Shown here: piece after piece, positions 35,862 through 44,602 of the stretch
How the letters are laid out: every line of letters starts with the position of its first letter
How positions within the stretch are numbered: position 1 is the stretch's first letter
Assembly: GCA_017619755.1 (NCBI GenBank)
Contig: JAFZRU010000008.1
Span: 30,095-94,094 of the forward strand
Source of the DNA: Prevotella sp.
Lineage (GTDB): Bacteria; Bacteroidota; Bacteroidia; Bacteroidales; Bacteroidaceae
Length of the DNA: 64,000 nt
Direction of reading: 5' to 3'
Translations under genes and position numbers: made by a program
Notes under the pieces: model-generated
What the model was told of the DNA's origin: nothing
The model's database searches: none
What the model saw: the letters and a program-made list of their open reading frames with translations, nothing else

Positions 35862-37970
35862 TTAATACCAGTCTTCAGAATAGGTGTCGTTGTCCACCAC
35901 ATCGATGGGTACGAACTCCACGAAGTCGAGTTGCCACTTGAGGTCGGTCTCGTCGGGTAGTACGCTCTTGAATCTGAACCAATGCTCATCGCTCTGCTTG
36001 ATGTTGAGCCTTCCGAGAATTCTTCTGAGGCCGGCGTTTCTGTGTCCGCGCCTCATGTTGTATTCCAGCCCGGACTCGTTGTTCTCCGGGTGATCCTTGA
36101 AGCTGTATGGGCCTCTCATATAGCCACGGTTGCGCATGGCCTCGTCGGTCGCCACGCCTTGGTCGTCCTCAAGGGTGAAGTCCGTCCATCCGATGCGCGG
36201 GTCTTCCTTGTCGATACGGACGTCGAGCGGTATGTCAAGCGCCATCATGGTTTGCATGTTGCTGGATGTTCCCATATAGAACTGCATCATCCCTCCGTGT
36301 CCCATGGGTGCATAATAGAGCCTGAACTCGTAGGTTCCCGTGGGCAGCGGAGGCATCTTCACAGCGAGGTCGTAATTGCCCCACCCTTGGAAGCAGTCAG
36401 CCTGGTAAGCGTTGTATGCTCCCCTGACATTGGTCCTGAACCTGTTTTCAGACGTGTAGCTGACGACATTGTCAAAATAGTCGAGCGGGAAAGCCACACG
36501 CGCCCCACTACCACCACCGTTGAGCACGCTGATTTCCGAACTTGAGGATGTTCGGAAGCCATTGTTGATAAGTTCCACCAGGAATGTCTGAGAGTCAAAC
36601 CTCATTCTTTCATGCAGCACACCCTTTGGCACCAGTTCGTCATACACGAGCATGCTCCTGATGCCATGTATGTATCCGTTGTATGCCATGATGTTGGTGG
36701 GATAGCTGAGGTTGCTGTCCGTTGACCTTGCCACCCTTACTCCCGGCCTGACGAGGGTGTGCATGGCTGCGCTTCCAAACGAAGCGAGTTGGTCGGTGAG
36801 GGTGTTGAAAGTGACGTATCGGTTGATGTAGAGTATTTTTCCGGGCTGCGGCTGCCATATCTTCAATATGGTGTGAGGCAGCATGGTCTCGTAGTAGTCG
36901 TACGGCTCCCCTCCGTTGACGTAGTTCCAAGTAGTGAGCCACTTTGATGTATATTCATACACGAGCTCCGTTTCAGGCATTCCTGCGTAGAGGATATGGT
37001 ATGCCACAAACATGTTGAGCGCGTTGAAACGGTTGGTATAGTCATCCCCGGTACTGATGGCAATTCCCTTTTCTGTGGGGTAGTCATACCATGCGGCAGC
37101 TCGCCCATAGATGTTGTTGGCATACTTGATGAGGTCGTCGATGTTGTTGATACCATTTTCCCTCATCACCACATCCGGTTCGGCAAAAATGGTGTATGCG
37201 ATTTTGCATTCTTCGGGTGAGTAAAGAATTTCACCACTGGTGTCGGTGTTGTCGGAAATGGTGTATGTCCTGTCCTTCTTCGCCTTGACAAGCGAGTCAG
37301 CCAGTCCTGTCATCTTAAGCGCCTCGACGAAGATGCTGTACTCCTCGTGCCTTTCCATTTCGCTGACAAGCACCCTGGTGCTTCTGGGAATGACATTGTT
37401 GACCACATGCACGATGCCGTTTGTGACGAGGCTGTCAGGCTGCACGACGACCGCCTTGCTGTTGATGGTCACCCTTCCGATGGAGTCTGTGGTTCCCTCG
37501 GTGGTGATGGGTGTTCCGAGCATGGTGTTGACGCTGATGCCACCTCCTCCAAGTTCGATGGTGTTGTGAATCCCGCTGGCAAGATGGTATTTTGCAATGT
37601 CGTTGCACAAGCTGTCGGAAAGACCTTCGAGGGAATTCTCAGTCATGCTGTTGTGCGGCACGGGACATTCCGTGTCGTTATAAAGGCTGTCGATATAGGC
37701 AGCGATGGCGTCGTTGGTGGGTGCGAAGACCGTATATTCTCCGTATGAAGAGAGGTTTCTGTCGAGCCTGACCCTTGACAGGATGTAGTCGAAGGACTTG
37801 AGTTCGTCTTTTCTTTTGATGAAATCGGAAGCTGTTTCCCCTGTAGCGGTGAAGAGGTCGGACTCGTCAGGCTCCGGGTTGCAAGCAGACAGCAAAGCCA
37901 ATCCTGCGAAAGCGAGCATTGCCGCCATCGCCATCATGCGTCCGTGTTTTCTATCGATGTATTTTTTCAT
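35862..37970 (-). CDS. FAS1 (fasciclin) domain lipoprotein
   Basis: The start is ATG 37970, preceded by a real GGAGG ribosome-binding site (rare in this window); a more upstream ATG at 37988 is therefore unlikely. The 702-residue product has a lipobox Cys30 (ALLSAC). The first FAS1 domain (about 45-205) shows YGEYTVFAPTNDAIAAYI and NGIVHVVNNVIPRS. A second, weaker domain covers about 210-420 (IFVEALKMTGLADSLV, CKIAYTIFAEPDVVM). The C-terminal 250 residues are beta-rich (TGTYEFRLYYAPMGHGGMM) and may be a separate binding module. It follows the SusD gene (37989) after 18 bp. It may sit on the cell surface with the flanking SusC/D machinery. Confidence 0.85.
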   Translation of the reverse strand: MKKYIDRKHGRMMAMAAMLAFAGLALLSACNPEPDESDLFTATGETASDFIKRKDELKSFDYILSRVRLDRNLSSYGEYTVFAPTNDAIAAYIDSLYNDTECPVPHNSMTENSLEGLSDSLCNDIAKYHLASGIHNTIELGGGGISVNTMLGTPITTEGTTDSIGRVTINSKAVVVQPDSLVTNGIVHVVNNVIPRSTRVLVSEMERHEEYSIFVEALKMTGLADSLVKAKKDRTYTISDNTDTSGEILYSPEECKIAYTIFAEPDVVMRENGINNIDDLIKYANNIYGRAAAWYDYPTEKGIAISTGDDYTNRFNALNMFVAYHILYAGMPETELVYEYTSKWLTTWNYVNGGEPYDYYETMLPHTILKIWQPQPGKILYINRYVTFNTLTDQLASFGSAAMHTLVRPGVRVARSTDSNLSYPTNIMAYNGYIHGIRSMLVYDELVPKGVLHERMRFDSQTFLVELINNGFRTSSSSEISVLNGGGSGARVAFPLDYFDNVVSYTSENRFRTNVRGAYNAYQADCFQGWGNYDLAVKMPPLPTGTYEFRLYYAPMGHGGMMQFYMGTSSNMQTMMALDIPLDVRIDKEDPRIGWTDFTLEDDQGVATDEAMRNRGYMRGPYSFKDHPENNESGLEYNMRRGHRNAGLRRILGRLNIKQSDEHWFRFKSVLPDETDLKWQLDFVEFVPIDVVDNDTYSEDWY

Positions 37971-37988
37971 GATTGTTCCTCCTTCCAT

Positions 37989-39767
37989 TTAGTATGACTT
38001 GTTGAAATCTCCCGTTGTCTTGTAGGCGGGGTTCTGCACAAGGAGCGGGCATACGATGATGTCGGCATTGGGAATGGGCATGTAGAGGTACGCCTCGTTT
38101 CTCATCTTGGCTTTGACTGCCGGTGCGTCCGCCCCCTTGCTTCTTGTGGCGAGGTTGAGCATGGCTTCGTAGTTCTCCACCAAGTTGATGCCTTCCACGC
38201 CTTTGGCTACCATCTGCTCACCGTAAGTCTGTGAGTAGTTGACGCCGTTGACGTGCCTGTAGTTGTATCTGAGCAGGTCGTACCATCTCTTCCCCTCGAA
38301 GCACAACTCCTTGAGCCTTTCCTCCAACACGAGTTGTTCCATCTGGTCCTTGGTGTATGAGCGGTATGTGTTCCACTTCATGGAGTCTGTCAGGTTGTCG
38401 GTGTAAAGGGAACGGGTGTTGATCACCTGAACAAGATGGAAGGCCCCTTGCAGCAAGGTGGAGTTGGCCTGTGTGGCAGTCGCCTTCTCCGTGTCTCCCA
38501 TTCCTTCTGGGATGTCGTTGACGAGTTGCACCATGGCCTCCGCCTTCATGAGGATGACATCGGCGAGCCTGTAAACGATGTAGTTTTGGTCAAAACTGTT
38601 GTATGTCCGGTCGTTGGTTCTCGCCGTAGCCACCTTTGAATTAACGGGAAGCTGTGACACCATCTTCTTGATGTGGTAGTAGTCGTCGGAAGAAGTGTAG
38701 CAAGCACCATAAAATCTGAGGTCGGTGCTGCTTGCCGCCGTAGTGGCGAGGTTTCCGTTGGGGAACAGCTGACCGTTGCCAAAGATGTTGGAAGCCCTGA
38801 TGAATCCCTCGGTACTATTGTTGTTGTTATATTTGAACAGGTATTTGCAAAGCCCTGTGTTTCCTGTTGACTGTATCTCGAAGATGCTTTCCTCCGCGTT
38901 TTGGTTGACGAAAAGCTCCGTATAAGCAGCATTTCCTTCTGCAAGTGGGAATTCCTTCTCCACGACCTCGTTGCGCCCCCTGACGTGCTGGCTTTTCTTC
39001 GACGCGATGACCTTGTCACAATATTCGATGCATTTCTGGTAGTCAGCCGTGTTATGCATGACGGACGCCCTCCACAAGTAGATGTCAGCGAGCAGCGCGT
39101 TGACGGCATCGAGGCGGAACCACCCCACCCTTCTCCACTCGCTGGTGGCCATTCCATCAGAGCGCAACATGTTGGGGTTGTTGGACACTTGTTCGAGCGT
39201 TTCAATAAGTTGTCCAATGACATACTCGGGCGAGGACTGTGGAATTTGCATGTCCTGGCTGCTGTTCATATATGCCTGTGTGACGTAAGGCACGTCTCTG
39301 AAATTTCTTACGAGATAGAAATAGCACAGTGAGCGCAGGGCGAGCATCTGACACCTGTCGGCCTCATAGTCCGACTGTGTGTAGTTGGGGTCTTGGTCCA
39401 TGACCTCTGGCGCCCTCTCCAAGACAATGTTGCAATAGTTGATGACAGAATAAACAGAACTCCAATCTGCGAAGGTGTTTGTGGTCTGCATGTTGATGGT
39501 CGATATTTCATCGAGTGCGTCGGGAATGCTTCCGGAGAGCGCCGAAGAGCGCACCATCTCGTCGGAACGGAAATCCCCCCAGATGATGAGCCTTGTGATG
39601 AGCGCCTCGCTTGCCAAGTTTGCGTATGCGGAGTTGACCATGAGCGCCACATCTTCCTTCGATTTCCAGAAGTCCTCGTCAACGGTTTTGTCGTCGGGCA
39701 GGATGATGGTGTCCACACATGACACGAGTGCCATGCAAGCCATAATCATTGAAATATACTTTTTCAT
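37989..39767 (-). CDS. SusD/RagB-like lipoprotein
   Basis: The 592-residue lipoprotein has a lipobox Cys17 (MALVSC). The N-terminal helical region is typical (EDFWKSKEDVALMVNSAYANL; ADRCQMLALRSLCYFYLVRNFRDVPYV). Later come YIVYRLADVILMKAEAMVQL and LVLEERLKELCFEGKRWYDLLRYNYRH, the SusD C-terminal signature, then LYMPIPNADI at the end. It starts 32 bp after the SusC stop at 39800, giving a regular susC-susD order. Two FAS1 genes follow. Confidence 0.93.
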   Translation of the reverse strand: MKKYISMIMACMALVSCVDTIILPDDKTVDEDFWKSKEDVALMVNSAYANLASEALITRLIIWGDFRSDEMVRSSALSGSIPDALDEISTINMQTTNTFADWSSVYSVINYCNIVLERAPEVMDQDPNYTQSDYEADRCQMLALRSLCYFYLVRNFRDVPYVTQAYMNSSQDMQIPQSSPEYVIGQLIETLEQVSNNPNMLRSDGMATSEWRRVGWFRLDAVNALLADIYLWRASVMHNTADYQKCIEYCDKVIASKKSQHVRGRNEVVEKEFPLAEGNAAYTELFVNQNAEESIFEIQSTGNTGLCKYLFKYNNNNSTEGFIRASNIFGNGQLFPNGNLATTAASSTDLRFYGACYTSSDDYYHIKKMVSQLPVNSKVATARTNDRTYNSFDQNYIVYRLADVILMKAEAMVQLVNDIPEGMGDTEKATATQANSTLLQGAFHLVQVINTRSLYTDNLTDSMKWNTYRSYTKDQMEQLVLEERLKELCFEGKRWYDLLRYNYRHVNGVNYSQTYGEQMVAKGVEGINLVENYEAMLNLATRSKGADAPAVKAKMRNEAYLYMPIPNADIIVCPLLVQNPAYKTTGDFNKSY

Positions 39768-39799
39768 ATCCTTATTGTTTCAAAGTTAGATGTAGTGCT

Positions 39800-42700
39800 T
39801 CAGAATCCCACGTTGAGCGTTACAGTGAACTGCTTGGATCGTGGCGTTTTGGCCTGGTCCCTTGCCGGATAGAAACCGGTGGCAGAGATTTCGGGGTCTG
39901 TTCCGCTGTATTTGGTCCAGAGGAACAGGTTGTTCATAGAAGCGTACGCCTGCAGCGTGCTGATTCCCCAAGACTTGATGAGTTTCTTCGGGAAGTTGTA
40001 TGACAGCTGGAGGTTTTGGAACCTGACGAAACTACCGTCCTCGACATACCTGTCGGAGTTTTGGAAATTCCATCCAGAGTTGTAAAGTGCCCTTGGCATG
40101 GGTGTGACATCCCCATCCTTGCGCCATCTGTAGTTGACGGTGGCGCTTTGGTTGTTGGTGCTGTACATGTTCTCAAGGCTCATCCTTGCCAGGTTGATGA
40201 CCTTGTTGCCAAACCTGTAGTTGAAACGCCCTTTGAGCGTCCAGTTTCCATACCTGAGCGTGAGGTTGAAACCACCGTTGACTTTCGGCAGGGAGTTGCC
40301 GAGGTACACCACGTCGAGAGCGTTGATTTGACCGTCGTGGTTGATGTCCTCATAGATGAGGTCGCCGCCCTGGAAGTCGTACTCAGATGTGGTGCCATAC
40401 GCGTATTTCATTCTCTGCGGCCTTCCGGCGTTGGTCATGAGCACCTTTCCATCTTCTCCCACTGCCACGGGAGCAGTTTTTCCGCTGGCAAGGAATGCAT
40501 TGATCCACGCCTCATACTCCGCTGTGGAGAGGTTGTTCTCCCTGCGGTAGTTCTCCAAATAATCGTAGGAGTACTGATACACTCCCTTGTAATGGTAACC
40601 GTAGATGGAGCCGAGCGAGTTGCCAAGCTGCACGCGGATGGGATAACCGTTGGCTTGCGTATTGGAGTTGTTGACAGCCGTTCCCCTCAGCGTGGGGTCC
40701 CATGTGGTGCCGTTGATGGACTGCAGCACGCTCTCGTCCATCTCTTCGAGAATGTTGGAGTTCTGTGCGATGTTGACGCTCACGTCTGCGGAGAACTTTC
40801 CTATTTTGATGAATTTCTTTGCCGTGAGGTTGAGTTCCCATCCCTCATTGGTCATTCTGCCCACATTGGCATAGCTGATGGAGGAGTAGCCCGTCATGGA
40901 CGGGATGGTGATACCCCTTAACAGGTCGGTGGTGTTTTTGTAGTAGTAGTCGAAATCCACCTCGATGAGGTCCTTGAACAGACCGAGGTTGAAACCGATG
41001 TTGTAAGCCGTGGTCTTCTCCCATTTGAGGTCGTCGAGCTTCAGGCCGTCGAGGGTGGCGTATGGCTCGCGGTCGCTTCCCTTTCCGTAGTTTCCTGCCG
41101 AGGTGTTGTATGTATTGTAAAAGAGGTAGTCTCTGTCGGGAGCGTTGCCGGTAATTCCCCAAGACGCCCGCAGTCCGAGCATGGACATGACCTTGTGCGA
41201 CCACTCCATGAAGGGTTCGTCGATGATGTTGTACCTTGCGGAAACTCCCGGGAAGTAGGCCCATTTGTGCTTGGGGCCGAACTTGGAGTTACCGTCAGCG
41301 CTGACTGACAGTCCGAGGCTGTATCGTCCCTCCTTGTAGGACAGGTGGGAGTTGTAAAGCACCTTTTGCGAGTTGGACTTTCCATTACTGCTGGAAGGTG
41401 TTCCGCTGAAGGCGTCCACGGTGGCCGAGGTGATGCCGTTAGGCTGGTGATACATGATGACGGTCTGGTTGTTGTTCTTCATCGTGTTCATCTCATACCT
41501 GACGAGCATGGAAGCCGACCAGTCCTTGTTGTTGAAATAAGGTGTGAAGAGCAACTCCGTCCTGGCTCCGATTTTGGTGCTGTTGTACTCGTAGTTGGTG
41601 GAGAGGTTGTAGTCGCTGCTTGTCCACTGATTGGTGGCGAGTGCTGCCGGATGGTAGGTGGGCTTGCTCTCTGCAAAGATGTCGAAATCCACCCTTCCCG
41701 TAAAGGTGAGCCTGCTCTTGGTGGCGGAGGTGCCGAGAATGTCGTATTTGAGGGTGAAGTCAGGCGTAAGGCGGTAGGTCTTGTCCTTGATCCAAGCGAG
41801 GTGGGCGATGGCGACGGGATTCCCCAAATCCTGGATGTTTCTCAAATCGTACGAGAGATATGCCCCATCGTAAGGCGTGTAACCAGAGCGATATGGGTTG
41901 GGGAGGTAAAACTCGTCGGTGTCTGTCCCGTCGGCATTCTGCCTGTAGATGCTCATGTTGGGAGCCTGCGTCTGGGCGATGGAGAGGAGACTTGGGTTGT
42001 TGACCCCGTTGATTCTTCCCTCATAGTTTTTCAGGTTGTCAGTGTAAGTGAGGGCAAAATTGGTGATGAACCTGATCCTGTCGCTGACGAAATAGTCAAG
42101 TGCGAGGCGCGTGGTGTATTGCTGGAATTTCTGCTTGATGATGGAGCCGGTCTGGTTTTTGTAACCTGCAGAGACGCGGAAGGTAGCCTTCTCGCCACCA
42201 CCAGAGAGGTTGATGTTGTACTCGTGCATGGCTCCGAACTGCTTGACGGCCTTCACCCAGTCGGTGTTGTTGTTCCAATTCTCATATTCGCTCCAAGTAG
42301 GGTCGTAGTTGAGCTCTGCGATGGATGTGGTGCGGTCGGAGCGCTGCGTGGGATTGTAAAATTCCTCCTTCATCAGCATGGTGTAGTCATCACCGTTGAG
42401 GAGGGTGTATCCGTCGGGTTGCCAGGTTCCTGTGAACTTGTACGAGAAATTCACCCTTGGTTTTCCCCTTACACCACGTTTGGTGGTAATCATGATGACA
42501 CCATTGGAGCCCCTGGAACCCCAGACCGACGTGGCGGCAGCATCCTTGAGCACGGTGATGCTGGCGATGTCCTCCACGTTGACGGAGAGAAGCGAGGAAT
42601 ATTGTTCCTCGTCGGCGTTGGCGTAGTCAAAGTCCTCGTCGGGATTGTCAAAGATTTTGTCATCCACGACGATGAGGGGGTTGGCGTTGGCGCTGAGCGT

Positions 42701-43237
42701 GGTGACGCCGCGAAGTCTCATCTGCGTACCTGAGCCAAGGTTGCCGGAATTGTTGACGACATCAAGGCCGGCGATTTCACCCTGCAAGGCCTCATCGACC
42801 GATGTGAAAGCGAGACCCTCCACGTCCGCCATGTTCATGACCTGCTGTGAGACGGTCATCTCTTTCTTTGGTATGAGCAATCCTCCCGAATTACCACTCC
42901 TTCCTTTGACGACCACCTCCGTAAGCGTGGTGTTCTCCGATTCGAGAACGATGTTGAAGATGGTTCTGTCTCCGATGGTGAGCGTCTGGGTCTTGTCTCC
43001 CACGTAAGAGAAGACGAGTTTGTTTTTCTTGCTCTTCACCTGCATGCTGAAATTACCGTTGAAGTCTGTCTGCGTGGCAGAAACGATACGGTTGTTGGCG
43101 TCGCGTTCCACGACGTTACCCATCATGACGGGTCCGTCCTCGTCTTCCACGGTACCTGAAATGAGGATGTCCTGTGCAGCCATGTACTGGCATGCGACAC
43201 CCATCAGTGCTGTGAATATGATTTTTCTTAAACTCAT
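39800..43237 (-). CDS. SusC/RagA-like TonB-dependent transporter
   Basis: The 1145-residue protein starts with a signal peptide (MSLRKIIFTALMGVACQYMAAQ), then a carboxypeptidase-regulatory-like domain (ILISGTVEDEDGPVMMGNVV, FNGNFSMQVKSKKNKLVFSY). The TonB-box region LTEVVVKGRSG is recognisable. The plug has VDEALQGEIAGLDVVNNSG, MRLRGVTTLSANANPLIVVD and KDAAATSVWGSRGSNGVIMIT. The barrel ends KQFTVTLNVGF. It begins 12 bp after the second half of the split FAS1 gene and is followed by its SusD. Substrate unknown. Confidence 0.95.
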   Translation of the reverse strand: MSLRKIIFTALMGVACQYMAAQDILISGTVEDEDGPVMMGNVVERDANNRIVSATQTDFNGNFSMQVKSKKNKLVFSYVGDKTQTLTIGDRTIFNIVLESENTTLTEVVVKGRSGNSGGLLIPKKEMTVSQQVMNMADVEGLAFTSVDEALQGEIAGLDVVNNSGNLGSGTQMRLRGVTTLSANANPLIVVDDKIFDNPDEDFDYANADEEQYSSLLSVNVEDIASITVLKDAAATSVWGSRGSNGVIMITTKRGVRGKPRVNFSYKFTGTWQPDGYTLLNGDDYTMLMKEEFYNPTQRSDRTTSIAELNYDPTWSEYENWNNNTDWVKAVKQFGAMHEYNINLSGGGEKATFRVSAGYKNQTGSIIKQKFQQYTTRLALDYFVSDRIRFITNFALTYTDNLKNYEGRINGVNNPSLLSIAQTQAPNMSIYRQNADGTDTDEFYLPNPYRSGYTPYDGAYLSYDLRNIQDLGNPVAIAHLAWIKDKTYRLTPDFTLKYDILGTSATKSRLTFTGRVDFDIFAESKPTYHPAALATNQWTSSDYNLSTNYEYNSTKIGARTELLFTPYFNNKDWSASMLVRYEMNTMKNNNQTVIMYHQPNGITSATVDAFSGTPSSSNGKSNSQKVLYNSHLSYKEGRYSLGLSVSADGNSKFGPKHKWAYFPGVSARYNIIDEPFMEWSHKVMSMLGLRASWGITGNAPDRDYLFYNTYNTSAGNYGKGSDREPYATLDGLKLDDLKWEKTTAYNIGFNLGLFKDLIEVDFDYYYKNTTDLLRGITIPSMTGYSSISYANVGRMTNEGWELNLTAKKFIKIGKFSADVSVNIAQNSNILEEMDESVLQSINGTTWDPTLRGTAVNNSNTQANGYPIRVQLGNSLGSIYGYHYKGVYQYSYDYLENYRRENNLSTAEYEAWINAFLASGKTAPVAVGEDGKVLMTNAGRPQRMKYAYGTTSEYDFQGGDLIYEDINHDGQINALDVVYLGNSLPKVNGGFNLTLRYGNWTLKGRFNYRFGNKVINLARMSLENMYSTNNQSATVNYRWRKDGDVTPMPRALYNSGWNFQNSDRYVEDGSFVRFQNLQLSYNFPKKLIKSWGISTLQAYASMNNLFLWTKYSGTDPEISATGFYPARDQAKTPRSKQFTVTLNVGF

Positions 43238-43249
43238 GGCATACGACGT

Positions 43250-44602
43250 TTAGAGTTCATTTTTTGCTTTACGTTGCTGATATGCTTTCATGGCCCTGCT
43301 GAAGGCGGCCTTTGTCGCCCACGCCTCGTCAAAACGCCCGGAAGTTTCCCCCGAGAGCGGTTGCGAGATTTGGTGCACGGCGCAGAAAGAGGATGTCACG
43401 ATGGAACTGGCCCGGAGCTTGTTGCTGTTGAACCAATAGTCCCTGGTCATCTTGTTGGCGAGTTGCGAACCTCCGGCGTGGACGGTCACTGTTCTTCCGG
43501 TGAGGTCGGAAACATTGAGCTGCCCTCCTCCACCAGACAGGACAACCTCCTTTGCGATACCCATCTCATCGGCACTGAGGGTGGAATACCTTCCGGCGTC
43601 GATGGTGTTGTCGGCATAAACAGAGTTGGTCATGAAATGATAGCGGACGAAATCTCTGAGAGCCTTGATTTTGAAGTATGCCATGGCCTTGTCGGCTTCC
43701 TCTTGTGGTGTGACGGTATGGTTGTCATCCAACTCAGCGTATTTTTCGAAAAGCTCCTGAATGTCGGCCCATTTGGGCAGTCCGTTGGCGTAGGCGCTCT
43801 TCATGGCAGCATTGTCGGGGGCGAAAAGCGTGTAATTGTAGGTGTTGAACATTTTCACATTGTAGTCGAGGCAAGCCTCCTCAATGCTCGTCGTTCCCAT
43901 CTTGTAGTTTCTCGTGAAAATGGTGTATGCATCCTGCGGCGAGGACCCCGTGGCGGGGTTCACCTCGTCGGAAATGCCAGCCCAAGCAAGTATCTGGGTG
44001 GCTCCGAAGCCGGAACAAGCCTCAAGGAATTCAGAGAATTGGCTGTTCTCGTTGAGCACGGCATACACGCTTTTCGTAGGTGGCTGTACGACGCGGCTGA
44101 TGCGATAAGCATTACCATTCTTCTCATTGTAGATTTGCTTGATTTGTGGTGCGGGGAAATGCTCCGGACTTTCGAGCTGCAAACCTCCCATCACCCTTCC
44201 GTCAACGAAATTTCCATCCACATAGACCTCACCTCCATGCTTTGTTTTGTAAAAATGATTGGCACCGATGAGTTCTCCTTCCGGCAAGACAAGCGTGTGG
44301 TAGTTGAGCACATCAACCAATTGTGTTTTCACCTCTGTGATATTGACCTGCCTTGCATCTCCCTCCACCTGTCCGGTTTCCAAATTGTAATAATATCTGT
44401 CGCATTTGAGATAGGGTTGGTATGTGGCGGTCTTGTCATAGTAGAAATGCAACAAGTCCGGTTGTATTCGTCCATTGGCTTGGTTGTTCTCCCTATGTGC
44501 AAGTGAAGCGGGGTCGAGATAATAGTAGTCGAAAGCGGCATCCTCGGGAATGAAGAAGGCGTAATTGGCACTCATGGCAAGCAGGTAGTACTTGAAGTCC
44601 AC
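43250..44602 (-). CDS. C-terminal part of a frameshifted FAS1 lipoprotein
   Basis: This 450-residue frame opens with GTG and the words DFKYYLLAMSANYAFFIPED, the middle of a FAS1 domain, and has no signal peptide. It overlaps the upstream FAS1 frame by 31 nt. That upstream frame ends ..VMNWAVQDGVANGDYLG before running off into another reading frame, and joining the two restores a continuous FAS1 domain. A further FAS1 domain is visible later (FLEACSGFGATQILAW; YNYTLFAPDNAAMKSAY). It is therefore almost certainly the second half of one lipoprotein rather than an independent gene. It is listed as CDS because the lesion could be a sequencing error. Confidence 0.8.
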   Translation of the reverse strand: MDFKYYLLAMSANYAFFIPEDAAFDYYYLDPASLAHRENNQANGRIQPDLLHFYYDKTATYQPYLKCDRYYYNLETGQVEGDARQVNITEVKTQLVDVLNYHTLVLPEGELIGANHFYKTKHGGEVYVDGNFVDGRVMGGLQLESPEHFPAPQIKQIYNEKNGNAYRISRVVQPPTKSVYAVLNENSQFSEFLEACSGFGATQILAWAGISDEVNPATGSSPQDAYTIFTRNYKMGTTSIEEACLDYNVKMFNTYNYTLFAPDNAAMKSAYANGLPKWADIQELFEKYAELDDNHTVTPQEEADKAMAYFKIKALRDFVRYHFMTNSVYADNTIDAGRYSTLSADEMGIAKEVVLSGGGGQLNVSDLTGRTVTVHAGGSQLANKMTRDYWFNSNKLRASSIVTSSFCAVHQISQPLSGETSGRFDEAWATKAAFSRAMKAYQQRKAKNEL